Below the pieces are notes generated by a model that did not search any database, was not told where the DNA came from, and worked only from the letters and a program-made list of their open reading frames with translations. A stretch of DNA of 64,000 nt from Trichosporon coremiiforme (lineage: Eukaryota; Basidiomycota; Tremellomycetes; Trichosporonales; Trichosporonaceae): the NCBI GenBank assembly GCA_039545355.1, contig BCJJ01000006.1, positions 1,054,001 to 1,118,000 on the forward strand, given 5' to 3'. Position numbers and translations under genes: made by a program. Positions 20,558 to 31,688 of this stretch are shown here, piece by piece (position 1 is the stretch's first letter; the number at the start of each line of letters is the position of its first letter).

Positions 20558-21360
20558 CTAGTGACGCCCCTCTGACCACGCTGGGTCATAAGGCGGGGGC
20601 GTCGGATCCGGCTCCAAGTCCGGGTTCTGGATACGGAGGTTGTCTGGGCGTTTCTCAATGCCCCGCCTTCCAACCGTGCTCGGCCTTTCCACTCTCGCCT
20701 GTCTCTCTAGCGGGGTCGGAGGCTGCCACTTGGCTTGACTCGGACGCCTATGCTCAGCCTCCAACTTCTCCAGCGTCGTCTTCGCGATCGGCTGTGGCGG
20801 GACCGGTCTCGGCATCCTGGCTGGTTTGGGAGGCACGGGCGGCGGCACGGGCGGTGCGTCGTCTGGCGCAATAGGCTTATCTGTAAGCTGGGCATTGGAC
20901 TTTGGGAAAGTGTAGGGCGTCACCTCAGTCGCGTTGGGGACTGACACGACTGCGGAAGTGTCAATGTCGAACGGGTCCCTGGAGTCAGCTTGGGAGCGGG
21001 GTGCGTAGCTTACGAGTCACGCCTATCGTGCTGTCGATGAAGGCGGATGACGAGGTACACGATGACAAGCAGGACACTGACGCCTGCTACCGAGCTGCCG
21101 GCGGCAATGCCTGCTATCGCTCCCGGGCTTAGCCCCGTGTTGCTGTTTTCGTCTGACGGCTCCGTAACTGAGTGGGGTGGTGGGGTGGACGTGGCTGAGT
21201 TTCGCCAGGTTGGCTCTGGATACGTCGTCGGTGACCCAGCGTACGCCTCGGCGTTGCCAAGTAGCGTCTCCGTGTCCGATACGGTAGCAATAGCGGTCGA
21301 CACGGTGCGCATCGCACCGTACTCGGTAATGGTCGTGAGCTGGTACACCGTCGCCACCAT
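20558..21360 (-). CDS. Single-pass membrane protein with PPPY motif (short member)
   Basis: The exons are 21360-21014 and 20978-20558, giving 255 aa. A Ser/Thr-rich 78-residue N-terminus precedes the helix at about residues 80-105 (GLSPGAIAGIAAGSSVAGVS onward) and a basic stop-transfer RLHRQHDRR. The cytosolic tail is Pro-rich (PPVPPPVPPKPARMPRPVP) and ends TPPPYDPAWSEGRH. The GLSxGAIAGIA helix start and the PPxY-D/N-P-x-W motif recur in the proteins at 21562-23663 and 31689-33666. PPxY peptides generally bind WW domains such as those of the Rsp5/NEDD4 ubiquitin ligase; that partner is inferred. No signal peptide is seen, so an upstream first exon may be missing. Confidence 0.65.
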
Positions 21361-21561
21361 GTTTGTGTGCTGTGCAAGCCGGAATGTGCTGAGGCTCTTA
21401 AGAGGTTTGGGGAAAGCAACCCGCAAAAGGATCAGCGCTTACATGGATGGGCCTGCTGAGTACATCTGCGCTCGTCATGCTGTTGCTCGTCATATGGCAC
21501 AGCATGCATGCGGTCATCAGTGATATCATAGCCCATTATACTCCTTTCTTCCACGCCCCTC

Positions 21562-23663
21562 TCAAATGTAGTTTCCCTCCCTTGACGCCCTGGAGACTCG
21601 CGACGCCCGCTGCTCCCCCCTCCTCTGCTGAATCATCTCCTCTCGTGACTCCTTCGCAGTCTTCGATGAAGCTGGGTCCTCACGAATGTCTATCGCAGTC
21701 TTGGGGCTCGTCGGGTCCTTTGAGTCCATCGACGGCCTCGAGTTGTGCCCCGAGATATCGGTGAAGACGTCGGAGCGCGGTGTGCCCGACGTGACGCTTG
21801 CGTCTGCGTCGTAGCGGACGGGCTTCCAAGTCGATCCATTACGTTGGAGCGGTGCGCCCCACAGCTCGCTCAGGAGCTGCGTCACCTGACCACTCGTGCG
21901 CCTCGGATCCCTAGGCTCATGTCTCGACCGTTCGACTTCACGTGCGCTATGCGAAGACTGCCCGATATACACATGCGACGTAGGGAAATACACGTGCGGG
22001 GTCGAAACTGTCGTCTGTTCCGACAGGCTCCCCCGCTCGGCTCCCTCAGCTGGCAGCGGTGGGGAGCGCTCGTTCGCCCACTCTGGGTCGTACGTCGGCG
22101 GCATCAGAACTGGGAGCGTCCCGGCATCCGTGTCGGTCACGTACACGCTATCCTCATGGACGTTGTGTAGCGAGGAGATCCCGATCGACGACTGCGGCGT
22201 GTGCGTAGCGTACGTGTGTCGTTGCCGCGCAGGAGTGCTGGCCGCCGTCACAGGCGACTCATCTCCGCCAGCCACAGAGGTCGGCACAACGCTCGAGTCC
22301 GTCCAGTCTGAGCTTCGCGAGAGAGCCATGTTAGAGCTCCACGAGTGCGAGCGCCGGTGTACAAGGCGCTTGTTCTCATCCCTGCAGTCAGCTTAACGGT
22401 CCGTCTGGAAGCTCACAAATCGTACTGCTCTACCTCTGCTTTCACCTGCGCTTTGTGTCGGTGCATCAGCAGGAATGCCGAGAGCGCCACTGCGCCGAGC
22501 ACGGCCACAGCACCCAGGGCGATACCAGAGATTGCGGCTGGCGAGAGCGACGACTTCTCGGGGTCGACCGCTGTGGTGACAGCTGCCGGCGCTCTTGAAG
22601 GCGAAGCTGACGAAGCAGCGGCGGCTGCCTGAGATGCACTCGTCTCGTTGGCGATCCAGAAAGTCGCCTTCTTGATGTCGGTCACGCGGTCGTTGACGAG
22701 GTTGATCACGCGTATGCGGTACCGCTCCTGTGGGTCGAGCGGGCCGGCGTACATGAGTGTGTCGGGCGTGCACCATGAAGTGTACCCGGAGAATACTTGC
22801 GGGCCATGGGGCAATCCAGGAGCCGGGGGGATGATCTCAATCGAATATTGTCTGTGATCGTCGTTCATACTTCCCCAGAAGGTGAAGTAGGAGGCGTTCT
22901 GGGGAACGGCCATCGTCGCCCACGCATCCTTGTCCCACGTATCCATACGCGGCCAGTAGACCGGGTCGTCGCTCGCGCATATCACGTCGTGCACATGCCA
23001 TGGCTTCCCGCCCGGGGTGTTACTGCCTTGTAAGTTGGGAATCAGGGGCGAGATCCCGTCCCCATCGCGAGCGTTCACGTCGACTGTGAGCGTGTCGCTC
23101 GCGCTGTCTCTTTACTTGTCAGTTCTTGGCGTCCGTACAACTCACTGGAAAGTTTCTATCTCCGTCGTGAGCTGCACCCCCGTCAGGGCTACCGTACCGG
23201 TGCGGAGAAAGAGCTGCACCGTGTGCCATCCCCACGCAACGCTGAGGCTTGCGAGCTTTCCTTCTTCGTCGCTGTAGGCAACTTGACCGCCATCTGCGGA
23301 TGTGCTCTCGATGAGTCGGAGCTCGATGTTGGTCCGTTCACCAACAGAGCCGAAGAACTGCACCCCTGTGCCCATAAATGAGAACATGACCGTCGCGTTC
23401 GGCCAGCTGACGCGGTGCTCCGAGTTACCGTGGCCGACGCGGTTCGGGGTCCACTCAGACCATTTCGACCCGGAGAAGCTCACGTTCCAGCTCTGGTGCG
23501 CCAAGCCGCTGCGAGTCGCGTTCTCCTCTGGGCGCGGGATCTCGGGTCTGTAGATCAACAGAGGCGAGTTGTCGGTGATTGAGATGTTCAGAGGTCGCCG
23601 AGCCAGCTCTGCCGCCAGCGCCGAGGTCATCGCAGCGATCGCGAACAGTGTGAGCGGCAACAT
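21562..23663 (-). CDS. Type I membrane protein with two beta-sandwich-like ectodomains and PPTY tail
   Basis: The exons are 23663-23146, 23103-22417 and 22381-21562, giving 674 aa. Residues 1-18 (MLPLTLFAIAAMTSALAA) are a signal peptide. The ectodomain has two parts. The first carries PLNISITDNSPLL and FMGTGVQFFGS, the second TVDVNARDGDGISPLIP and NASYFTFWGSMN, both resembling jelly-roll (discoidin- or galactose-binding-like) modules with N-glycosylation sites. The membrane helix is at about 362-386 (SGIALGAVAVLGAVALSAFL), followed by His/Lys-rich stop-transfer. The 290-residue cytosolic tail is Ser/Arg-rich and contains MPPTYDPEWANE near residue 495. It is clearly homologous, domain by domain, to 31689-33666. 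Ligand and role are unknown; a surface receptor or wall sensor is only a guess. Confidence 0.75.
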
Positions 23664-24683
23664 CGTGTGTCGTGTCGTCGGGGAGTGTACATTGTTGCGG
23701 GGGATTTGAGCTGCACCGCCGTTGGATATGTGGACGCCGTCGTCGGGACGGCAAGCAGCGTGATCTAGCTCTTTATTGTTCTGTAAGACATTTGCCACAC
23801 GCGCAGGCAGCGAGCTACGGGCCCGCAGAAGGCCGTCTCCCCTCTCGGAGTATTACCTGAGTAGCGAGCGTGGGAGACATGTCCCTCGTCGCCATTGCTG
23901 CACCGCGGCGCGGCCAAGCACGGCGGTCTGGGCCAGAGTTTCGGCCAAGAGCGCCGCGCACTTGTTCAGGTCCAGAGCAGACCCCGCGGAGGTGGCCCGA
24001 GCAACGAGAGGAAGGCTGTCTTGCGCTGAAACACAATAATGAGGCACGCTGTGCCACTGATTGTCAGAGATCATGTCTCACCTAGGTCAAGATCTTTGCA
24101 ACTTCGAGTCTCCAGCCAGCGTGTTCGGCGGGGGAGCATGGAAGGGGGCAACGGTCAGCGTACCCGATGTCTGTTGTGAGCTATGGTTGAAAAGGTCAGC
24201 CATAAAGCAGCGCAATCAATAGCATTCTTGTCCTTCAAGAGCCGCAACAGCATTTCAGAATTCGTGTCCAAGATGAATCTCTATGTCAATAGTTGTTCGC
24301 CGATAATGCGGTATCTCTGGAAACCGGTACCGCGCCGCCAGCCACCCATCAGGACGACTTCGCAGTAGCTTTCAGCAACGAGTTACGCTTCGTTCCCTGT
24401 CATTGATGCACTGTGATGGTAAGGTCAAAAGGAATGCAAGTGATGAAGTGATGGCGAAGTGGCCAGTGCAGAACGCGACTTGCTTCCCATCAGCATGGTG
24501 TTCTTGAACCGACCTCCACCAACCACCTCCAAGCTGACAACAGGACATGACGCTTATCCGCTCCACCCCGTTATTTCTCACGTGGCAACGCCGTGCCTGA
24601 CCTCCAAAAGTTGATCACGACCGCGTCCAGCGGCAACAGCCTTCGCAGCTCGTCAACATTGCATCACCACATCAGCAACAGCC
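23664..24683. other. Intergenic, nothing recognised
   Basis: About 1 kb between divergently transcribed genes (membrane protein on the minus strand, BFR2 on the plus strand). It holds both promoters. No coding frame with domain or splice support was found. Confidence 0.5.
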
Positions 24684-26203
24684 ATGGTCTCGCTTGCGGA
24701 GCAGCTGAAGCAGCTCGAAGACGATGTTCCTAAGAGTGAGTTTAACCTCCCCTCTCTGTTCTCTGCGTTAAATCCCTTGTTACCCACAACGCTTCTGCCT
24801 TCCTCGGCATCTTCTGCTGTTGTGACAACCCTCCTCGTCAGCGGCTGCTAAGGTGTTGAGGGCAGCCAAGACATCCAGCTACCTTGAACGCAGAATAGCT
24901 AACAATCAGCCGTCGACCCCGAGGAGGCCTACGCGGACATCGATGGGCACGACCTGAGCCGCTCGCATGCCGCACGGGAGCATTACACCGATGTTGGCCC
25001 CTCGGCGTTGCGCCGGGGTGAGGTCGCCCAGACCCTCCTCTCGGACAAGTACGAGGGAAAGCCGAGCTCGCGTATGAAGATTTTCGATGACGACGAGGAG
25101 GCCTCTGAGCCCGAGGACGAGCCGGGATTTGACGATGAGGACGACGAGGAAGACGAGGAGGAGGACTTCGACGAGGATGAGGAAGACTACGACGAGGACG
25201 AAGACGAGGATGAGGATGATGAGGAAGAGGACGAGGAGGAAGACGAGGAAGAAGACGAGCCAGCGCCCTCTGGCAAGGCGCTCGACCCGATGGGCGCGCT
25301 GAAGGCAAGCAAGATGAAGGACATCGAGAAGGGTGCTGCGATCAAGCGTCAGCGCGTGAGTTCGTCGCAGCTAACCCCAATGCAATCGAAGCTGACAAGC
25401 AGGACCTCTTCGACTCGCTCATGACGACGCGGATAACGTTCCAGAAGGCCCTCACCTCCGCCTTCGCGCTCCCTGATCCACTCCCCTCCGACCCTGCGGG
25501 CGAGATTTCCTCCACTCGCGACTCCGTTCTCGCTTCTCTTGGCAAGCTGAACGACACACTTCTCTCCCTCCGCACCTCCCTTGTTCTTCCCGGCTCAGAG
25601 CCTGTCCCGAAACGACGAAAGACCGACTCTGACCCGACCTCTGAGGAGTACTGGCGGGACAGTGCGACGGACTCGTTCGCGCTCGTTGATGCCTCCCACC
25701 CGGCCCTCGTCCCGCTACTCGCGAAATGGAGCACGAAGATCCAGGCTGCGACCTCTGCTCTAGGCTCGCGTGCTGCGGGCGGCTCGAAGCTGATGCAAGG
25801 CACGAAGCCGACCGGCGTCGTTGACGCGATCGACGCTTCGCTCTCGCAGAAGCGGGACAAGTCGAAGCCGCTGCTGGAAGATGCCGAGCACGCGTACCGT
25901 GCGCTCCTGCGCGAGGTGATCGAGAGCAAGCAGGGCACGACGCCGGTGGATCTCATGCACCTTCGCCGGGAGAAGAAGAGGAAGCGTGAGGCGGAGCGTG
26001 GTGGATCCAAGGGAAGGAAGATCCGCTACACCGTTCACGACAAGGCGGTTAATTTCGTCGTGCCGGTGCCGCTGAACGGCTGGGGAGAGGAGCAGACCGA
26101 CGAGCTCTTCGCGAGCTTGCTCGGTGGTGCTGGAACGAAGGGAGCGACGAGTGAGATGCCGGCGCAGGAGAACGTCGAGCTCGGTGGACTGCGCATGTTC
26201 TAA
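24684..26203 (+). CDS. BFR2: BFR2/AATF, small-subunit rRNA processing factor
   Basis: The exons are 24684-24735, 24910-25355 and 25403-26203, giving 432 aa. Order of regions: a short start (MVSLAEQLKQLEDDVP); DPEEAYADID; an acidic Asp/Glu tract at about residues 76-134; the AATF leucine-zipper-like region beginning DLFDSLMTTRITFQKAL; EEYWRDS; then a basic KKRKREAERGGSKGRKIRY block. It ends with the TRAUB domain (KAVNFVVPVPLNGWGEEQTDELFASLLG). Yeast Bfr2 works in the nucleolus in early 40S assembly with the U3 snoRNP (ENP2-BFR2-LCP5 module). The first intron is 174 nt, longer than most here. The start ATG has a good context (GCCATGG). Confidence 0.9.
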
Positions 26204-27487
26204 TCATACACTAGATAGAGGGTTTCCGATGTACTATGATACCATTATCACTGAATTTCGAGGGCGACTGGCATGTCCATAAGCTCCGGATCGAGCTCGT
26301 GAATGCTCGCTGACAATCACCAGCAGCGACGAGTTGGGAAAGTCTGACGCTGCACTGAACTGTGTCTCGCACGCCGTGAGATGCAGATGCGCCTCTCCCC
26401 ATCACGAGATGTAGCTGTGCTTGTCAACGCAGAGAGGGCTCGAGGACGGGCGCTGCATGCGTTTCAGAATCTCTCGCAAACGTCCAGAAGTCCAGAACGG
26501 GCAAAGTGTGTTTCAGCGCGATGCGAGCGAGCGTCGTCGAAGCGGACAAACCCACACTCTACTTGCGCATGCATGCATGAGCCGTAGACGGGTCCGACGG
26601 GCACATGCACGCACACGGGGAGCGCCGCGAGCGCCGCGAGCGCCATAGGCACCGGCGAGCAGGCGTTGCCAAAGTTGCAGGCGGCGCTAGCAGAGGAGAT
26701 GGGGACTTAGGGCGGGTATAGCACTTCAGGCGACCTGGCGCCTCCTGCGCACGGACCGTGCTCATCAGAACGGTCGAGCGCAGCACCTGTCGAGCACTAG
26801 TGCATTCACCGACGAGGTCTGCGCTGTGCCTTCTTTCGGCATTTCCGCGCTCTCCCCAACATCTCTTACACAATGGAGTACAATGCTGGACAGACGAGGA
26901 GAGAGTGGAGAAGGAGCGAGATCGATACGAGACGAGGGGGTCGTCTGGTGGTATCTTTGGCTGGCATTTGGTCCGTCCTTATGATATTAGATCAGGAACT
27001 GGCCGGACGCCGCGTGCGCATGACGAATGCATCTCGTAAATCTCAGGCGACAGCCAAGGCCAGCCAGGCGGACGTTACAGAACCAGGGTTTGGGTTTGCA
27101 TTGGAACACTTTTGCGATCGCGTGAGCGTACAGTTCATCTCACTCTTTGCTGCCCAACATCCTATGCAACGGTGATGCCCGGCTAGGCTACGAGGAGGAC
27201 AGGCCTGGCGCACTCGGGACTCGGGCGCAGACGACTTGGAGGCCTGGCTGCGGTGCGCAAACGGACCAGCGTACCAGCGCTCGCAGGCTCGCATGCGCTC
27301 ATGCTCGGCGCACGGTGTCCATCGCTCTCCCTTGCCAGCCTGGCTCCCTGTCCGCTCGTTTCCTTGACGTCCTGGCCGCCTGGCCTCTCCCTTTTCTCAG
27401 TCAGTATTGTGCGCCGCCTGACTCTCTCTTCTTAAACTCTCTTCCTCACTCACTCCCCTCCCCTCCCCCCGCCGACCAGCAGCGACC
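26204..27487. other. Intergenic, nothing recognised
   Basis: 1.28 kb between tandem plus-strand genes. An open frame at 26873-27175 begins with ATG but shows no domain. The last 100 bp are pyrimidine-rich and look like the SDR gene leader. Confidence 0.45.
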
Positions 27488-30193
27488 ATGTCCCCGCCAA
27501 CACTGCCAGACGGCGAGCCGCCGGTGTGCTTGATTCTCGGTGCGTCACAGGACCGACTTTTCAGACCCAACGTCACCTCCACTTTTTTCGATCACCCCCA
27601 AGCTCGATCGCCAGACCGCCAAATCTGGCGAGCCCACCAGCAGAGGACACGCCGCTGACATGGAACAGGAGGAACGACAACAGTCGGACGAGCGCTGGCC
27701 AACTACCTCTTGCGCGGCGACAACCCAAAGGCGACAGTGAGTGCGTGCTCTTGTCTCGGCGCTGACCCCAGTTTGTGAGAGCGGGTAAGTGCCCAACCCC
27801 CTACCCTGGGCCGATTACCGGGACCCCCCTCTGCGGCCGCGCTTCTGGCCAGGCGCCATTCGGTCTTCCTTTCCGCGACAGTCGACGCTCTGTCTGGCGA
27901 GCGACTCTGACGCGATCTGACGTGTGATGCGAGGCGACGAACGCTAACGCACTCCCAGTTGACAGGTACTGTCTGCAACCCGCGACGACGTACGTCCTCT
28001 CGTGCCCGCTGACGTACGCTGACGCCCAGGTACATCGACTCGGAGTCGATGCAGCTCGCGATGAGTCCCGGCTGGAACTGCCAATACATCCAGATCAACC
28101 TTGGGAACACGGCGCGGCACGACGAGATCTTCACCCCGCCCACCGAGTGGCAGGGCGTGAAGCGCGACTGGAAGCGCTTCGACTACGTGTTCGACTTTTC
28201 CGGAGAGACGGGCTTCGACAAGGCCGAGCTGGTGAGTGAGGAAAGAGGGAGAGCTGGGGCCCAAAGCGCCCCAGGACACCGGGCTGCCAACCACCAACCA
28301 TGAGGCGTGCGAGGCAGCCCAGCCGGCCAGCCCGACGGGGTCAGGTATCGACGGCCAGAGTGGTGCGATCGAAGCGCCTCCACTAAGCCTGCGCGCCTGA
28401 CGCCACGGCGCTGCGCGGCAGGTGCTGCAGCTCGCCGCAGCCTGCCGGATGTCGCAGATGCCAATTGAACTAGCGCAGCTGACAAGGCAGCTGCAAATCT
28501 CGAACACGTATCAGACCGCGCTGTCGCTGGCGACGAGTGCGGCGAACCTGCCAGATGAGCAGAAGCCACTCGCGTGGGTGCGCCTGCACCAACCGTTCTA
28601 CGAGATGAAGAGCTCAAGCTCGTCGCACGGACACACAGAGGCCGACAAGCTCAAGCCGGACGGAAATCGCGGACGGTGGTGGCACGAGGCTCTGCGCGGC
28701 ATCGCTGCCCTCCCGGGGCTCAATACAGGCATCATCCGCTGTGCGGCGTGGTACGGACCAGGAACTTGGGACTTTGAGGTCGTGCCGCGACTTGTTGCGG
28801 GACACGTCTACAAGTACCTGTGAGTGAACACCGACCGCCGACTGAGGAGATAGGTAGACACTGACGCCCGCAGTAACGAGGAGATGAAGTTCCTGCACAA
28901 GTGAGCTGCCTGTTCGGTGTCTGAGCTAACGACAGTGGGGACCTGCGGATCAACACGGTGCACGCGCAGGACATCTCGCAAGCGATGCATCTGATGGGCC
29001 TGTGGCTGGCGCAGAACCCGCGAGAAGTCGTTCTTAAGGAGGCCGGCGTCGAGCTCGAGTTCCCCTTCAGCCCGCAGCCAGAGGGCAAGTCGGCGTTCAA
29101 CTCGATCTTCCACGGGAAGGACAAGAAGAACAAGCGTCCGTCGTCGCTGACGGACACGTGGAAAACGATCCCGACCGTGCTGCCGGAGGGCGAGCGGCCG
29201 CGCATCCCCTTGTTCAACGTGACGGACGACTCGGACTCGACGCAGGAGTCGCTCGGCAAGCTGATCGCGCAGCTGTGGGACATCAAGATCGGGTTCTTGA
29301 ACAGCGCCGTCGTCAGCCTTGTCGAGAAGTTCTCCAAGGTCGACTTCAACGAGATGATCGAAGACGTCAACGAGAAGCACGTCGAGGCCTGGTCCCAGAT
29401 GCTCCTCAACTGCGACCCACCGATCCACTCGACGCCCCTCTCGCCGTACCTTGACCCGCACAGCTTCAGAAGTGAGTATCAATGTCGATCAGAGAAGTCT
29501 CCGATCCGGGTCCTGGGATTGTGGGAATCGGCGCGTGGGATCTTCCATCGAACACTACGCCGAACAGCCTGCCGAACACGTTGATCAGCCTCTGGACAAC
29601 CATGTGGTACGGTCGCATCGCTCAGTCACGAAGCGATCGGACCGCTGCCCAGAACGTCAACGCGATGACCAAACACCGTCGAGCCGTATATCCTCTCGCC
29701 CAGGTCTATTCCTGCTGCCGGAGGAGGGAGGAGCCAGCATCCCTGTCCGCAGTCCAGACGTCAGGGAGACATCGCAATGATGATCTGCAGGCCGAGCGAG
29801 AGCAGTTCCACAGTGGGATCACCAGTTCCTTCGTTCCTAACCGTGCTGTTGTCCGGCGGCGGCTGGGAGGGTGCGGCGAGTTGCCTCGGATCCGTGACGG
29901 CCTGCGGCAAACCTTGTCTAACCCTCTTCGGAGGTGAAAGTCAGCGTCACCGGGATGTAGCCCGGATTCCATCAGACGCAGAGAGCATGGGTTGAGAGTC
30001 CAGCAGCTGACAGTAGAAATGCCCATCCACCTGAACGGGTCCAAAATCAAGGGCGTGCTGGGCTTCAAGCCCGAGTTCCCCAAGGTTGAGCTCGAGGAGC
30101 TGCAGCACATTGTCCAAGTGTTCCAGCGAGATTGCATTTGGTGAGTGTGCAGTGTCGTGGCATCGAACTGACAATGACAGGCCCAAGGACTAG
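27488..30193 (+). CDS. NAD(P)-binding extended SDR (epimerase-like), ten exons
   Basis: The exons are 27488-27539, 27669-27736, 27772-27784, 27959-27989, 28030-28231, 28491-28819, 28874-28900, 28936-29471, 30014-30140 and 30181-30193; every junction keeps phase, giving 465 aa. The N-terminal VCLILGGTTTVGRALANYLL is the Rossmann GxxxxxG nucleotide-binding motif. RFDYVFDFSGETGFDK, RGRWWHEALRGIAALPGLN and IRCAAWYGPG follow, matching fungal NAD-dependent epimerase/dehydratase-like proteins, with YGPG closing the extended-SDR core. Substrate is unknown. Two exons, the third and the last, are only 13 nt. The acceptor of exon six could instead be 28422, adding 23 residues; 28491 fits family spacing better. 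Intron 29472-30013 is unusually long. Confidence 0.8.
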
Positions 30194-31688
30194 CTTTGAC
30201 ACAGTCCGAAGCAGAACGCCCCCGAACGACTAGACGACTCCTTACATGATAATGCGCGGCGACGTTATGTGTTGTGTGTAAACGAACTGGATGCATTTGA
30301 GTTTGGGACATGGCACCGAGAGTGGCACAAAACGGCACCGAAGGGCACGGCGGGCCGCAACTGAAGACGAAGCGCTCACAACTGATCGAGATACTGGCTG
30401 AGTTTGTCTGTGGTAGATGGAGCAGAGCGAACCTTCAAAGGAAGAGGGGGAGGGAGAGCCAAGCCAAGCCAGCTGGACTCGGCGTACAAGATTCAGGAAT
30501 GCGCGGAGCATCTGTGAATAGAACTGACCTGGAAACAATGCTCCGTACGCTGGTGCACGGTGCAGACGGTCAAGGGGGGGGGGGGGTAACGTAAGTTGCT
30601 GAATGCCGCAGCCATCTGCCCCGCAGGGCGGTGCCTGGGTACTTTCAGAGTCCTCTCGTGCCCCCCGCTGGCCGTGCTCCGAGACTGCATTCAGTGCCAA
30701 GAGCATTCATTCATCGCCTCCTGCTGATCCACTGTCTGCCTTGACGCTCGACTCCGACTTCTCGTGACCGCCCTCGGCCCTGCATACGGCCTGTGTATGG
30801 CCTGCGTACGCGGCATTCTGCAACTCTGTCCGACTCCTGCGGACTACTGCGCTCTGCACACCAGCCCTAGCCGACAAACCGTGATAGTCAGGGATCGGTG
30901 TCATTGTGGGCTCAGATGATCCGCTGTCGCCGACCCCAGCCCGGGACCCCAGCCTCACCTGGAAGCAGCGGCCACCGCTCTGACCCCCCTCGTCGCCGCC
31001 CGGGGGAAGAGCAGCGTCTAACATTGGTCCAGAGGTGAGAAGTGACAGGGCCAGCAGCGATGAGCGAGCTGCAGGGCGCGCCGTGACTGCCGGTCTGTCT
31101 AATCAGCGTCGCAAGGTTCGGCGCAGACGAGGGCGCCGTCGTGTTCAAGAGACGCCAGCCCCGCTGGAAACTGGGTGATCAGGGGGTATGCAGGAGTGAA
31201 GCAAAGGCATGTTCAGAGTTACCAGAAAGAACTGACTGGAGTGCGTTCCCGAGCGGCAGAGCAAAGGGCGAATTGAGCGGTGAGAGGAAAGATACTCAGC
31301 GACTCAGCGCCCCCTGTCAACTGACTCGCCCACAACTCAACCACCCGACGCCTGCAACGCCCAGCCGGCCTAGCCAGATGTGGGTGAGACACTGCCTGCC
31401 AGGCATGCCTGGGCCATTCGTCATATGCCTCTCTACTGCTCGCTAACTTTCTCCATTGCACAAATCGTCTAATCTCTGCTCGTCACTCATACGCTTCCAA
31501 AGTACGAGCATTTCACGCGACTCACGCGCGACCCCGCGAACGCCGCTTCACGAACAGGACATCACCGACTGCGATTATCACAATCTGCATCGATCGGCGC
31601 TACGGCTCCGCGGCAGAGCTTGCCCGACCAGCGACTGCGGCCCACTTTCCTCCCCGGCTAGAGCTTTAGTTGGAGCGAATCGACAGAC
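30194..31688. other. 1.5-kb intergenic region with poly-G tract
   Basis: No supported gene. A run of 13 G lies at 30574-30586. The region downstream serves as promoter for the membrane protein at 31689. Confidence 0.45.
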
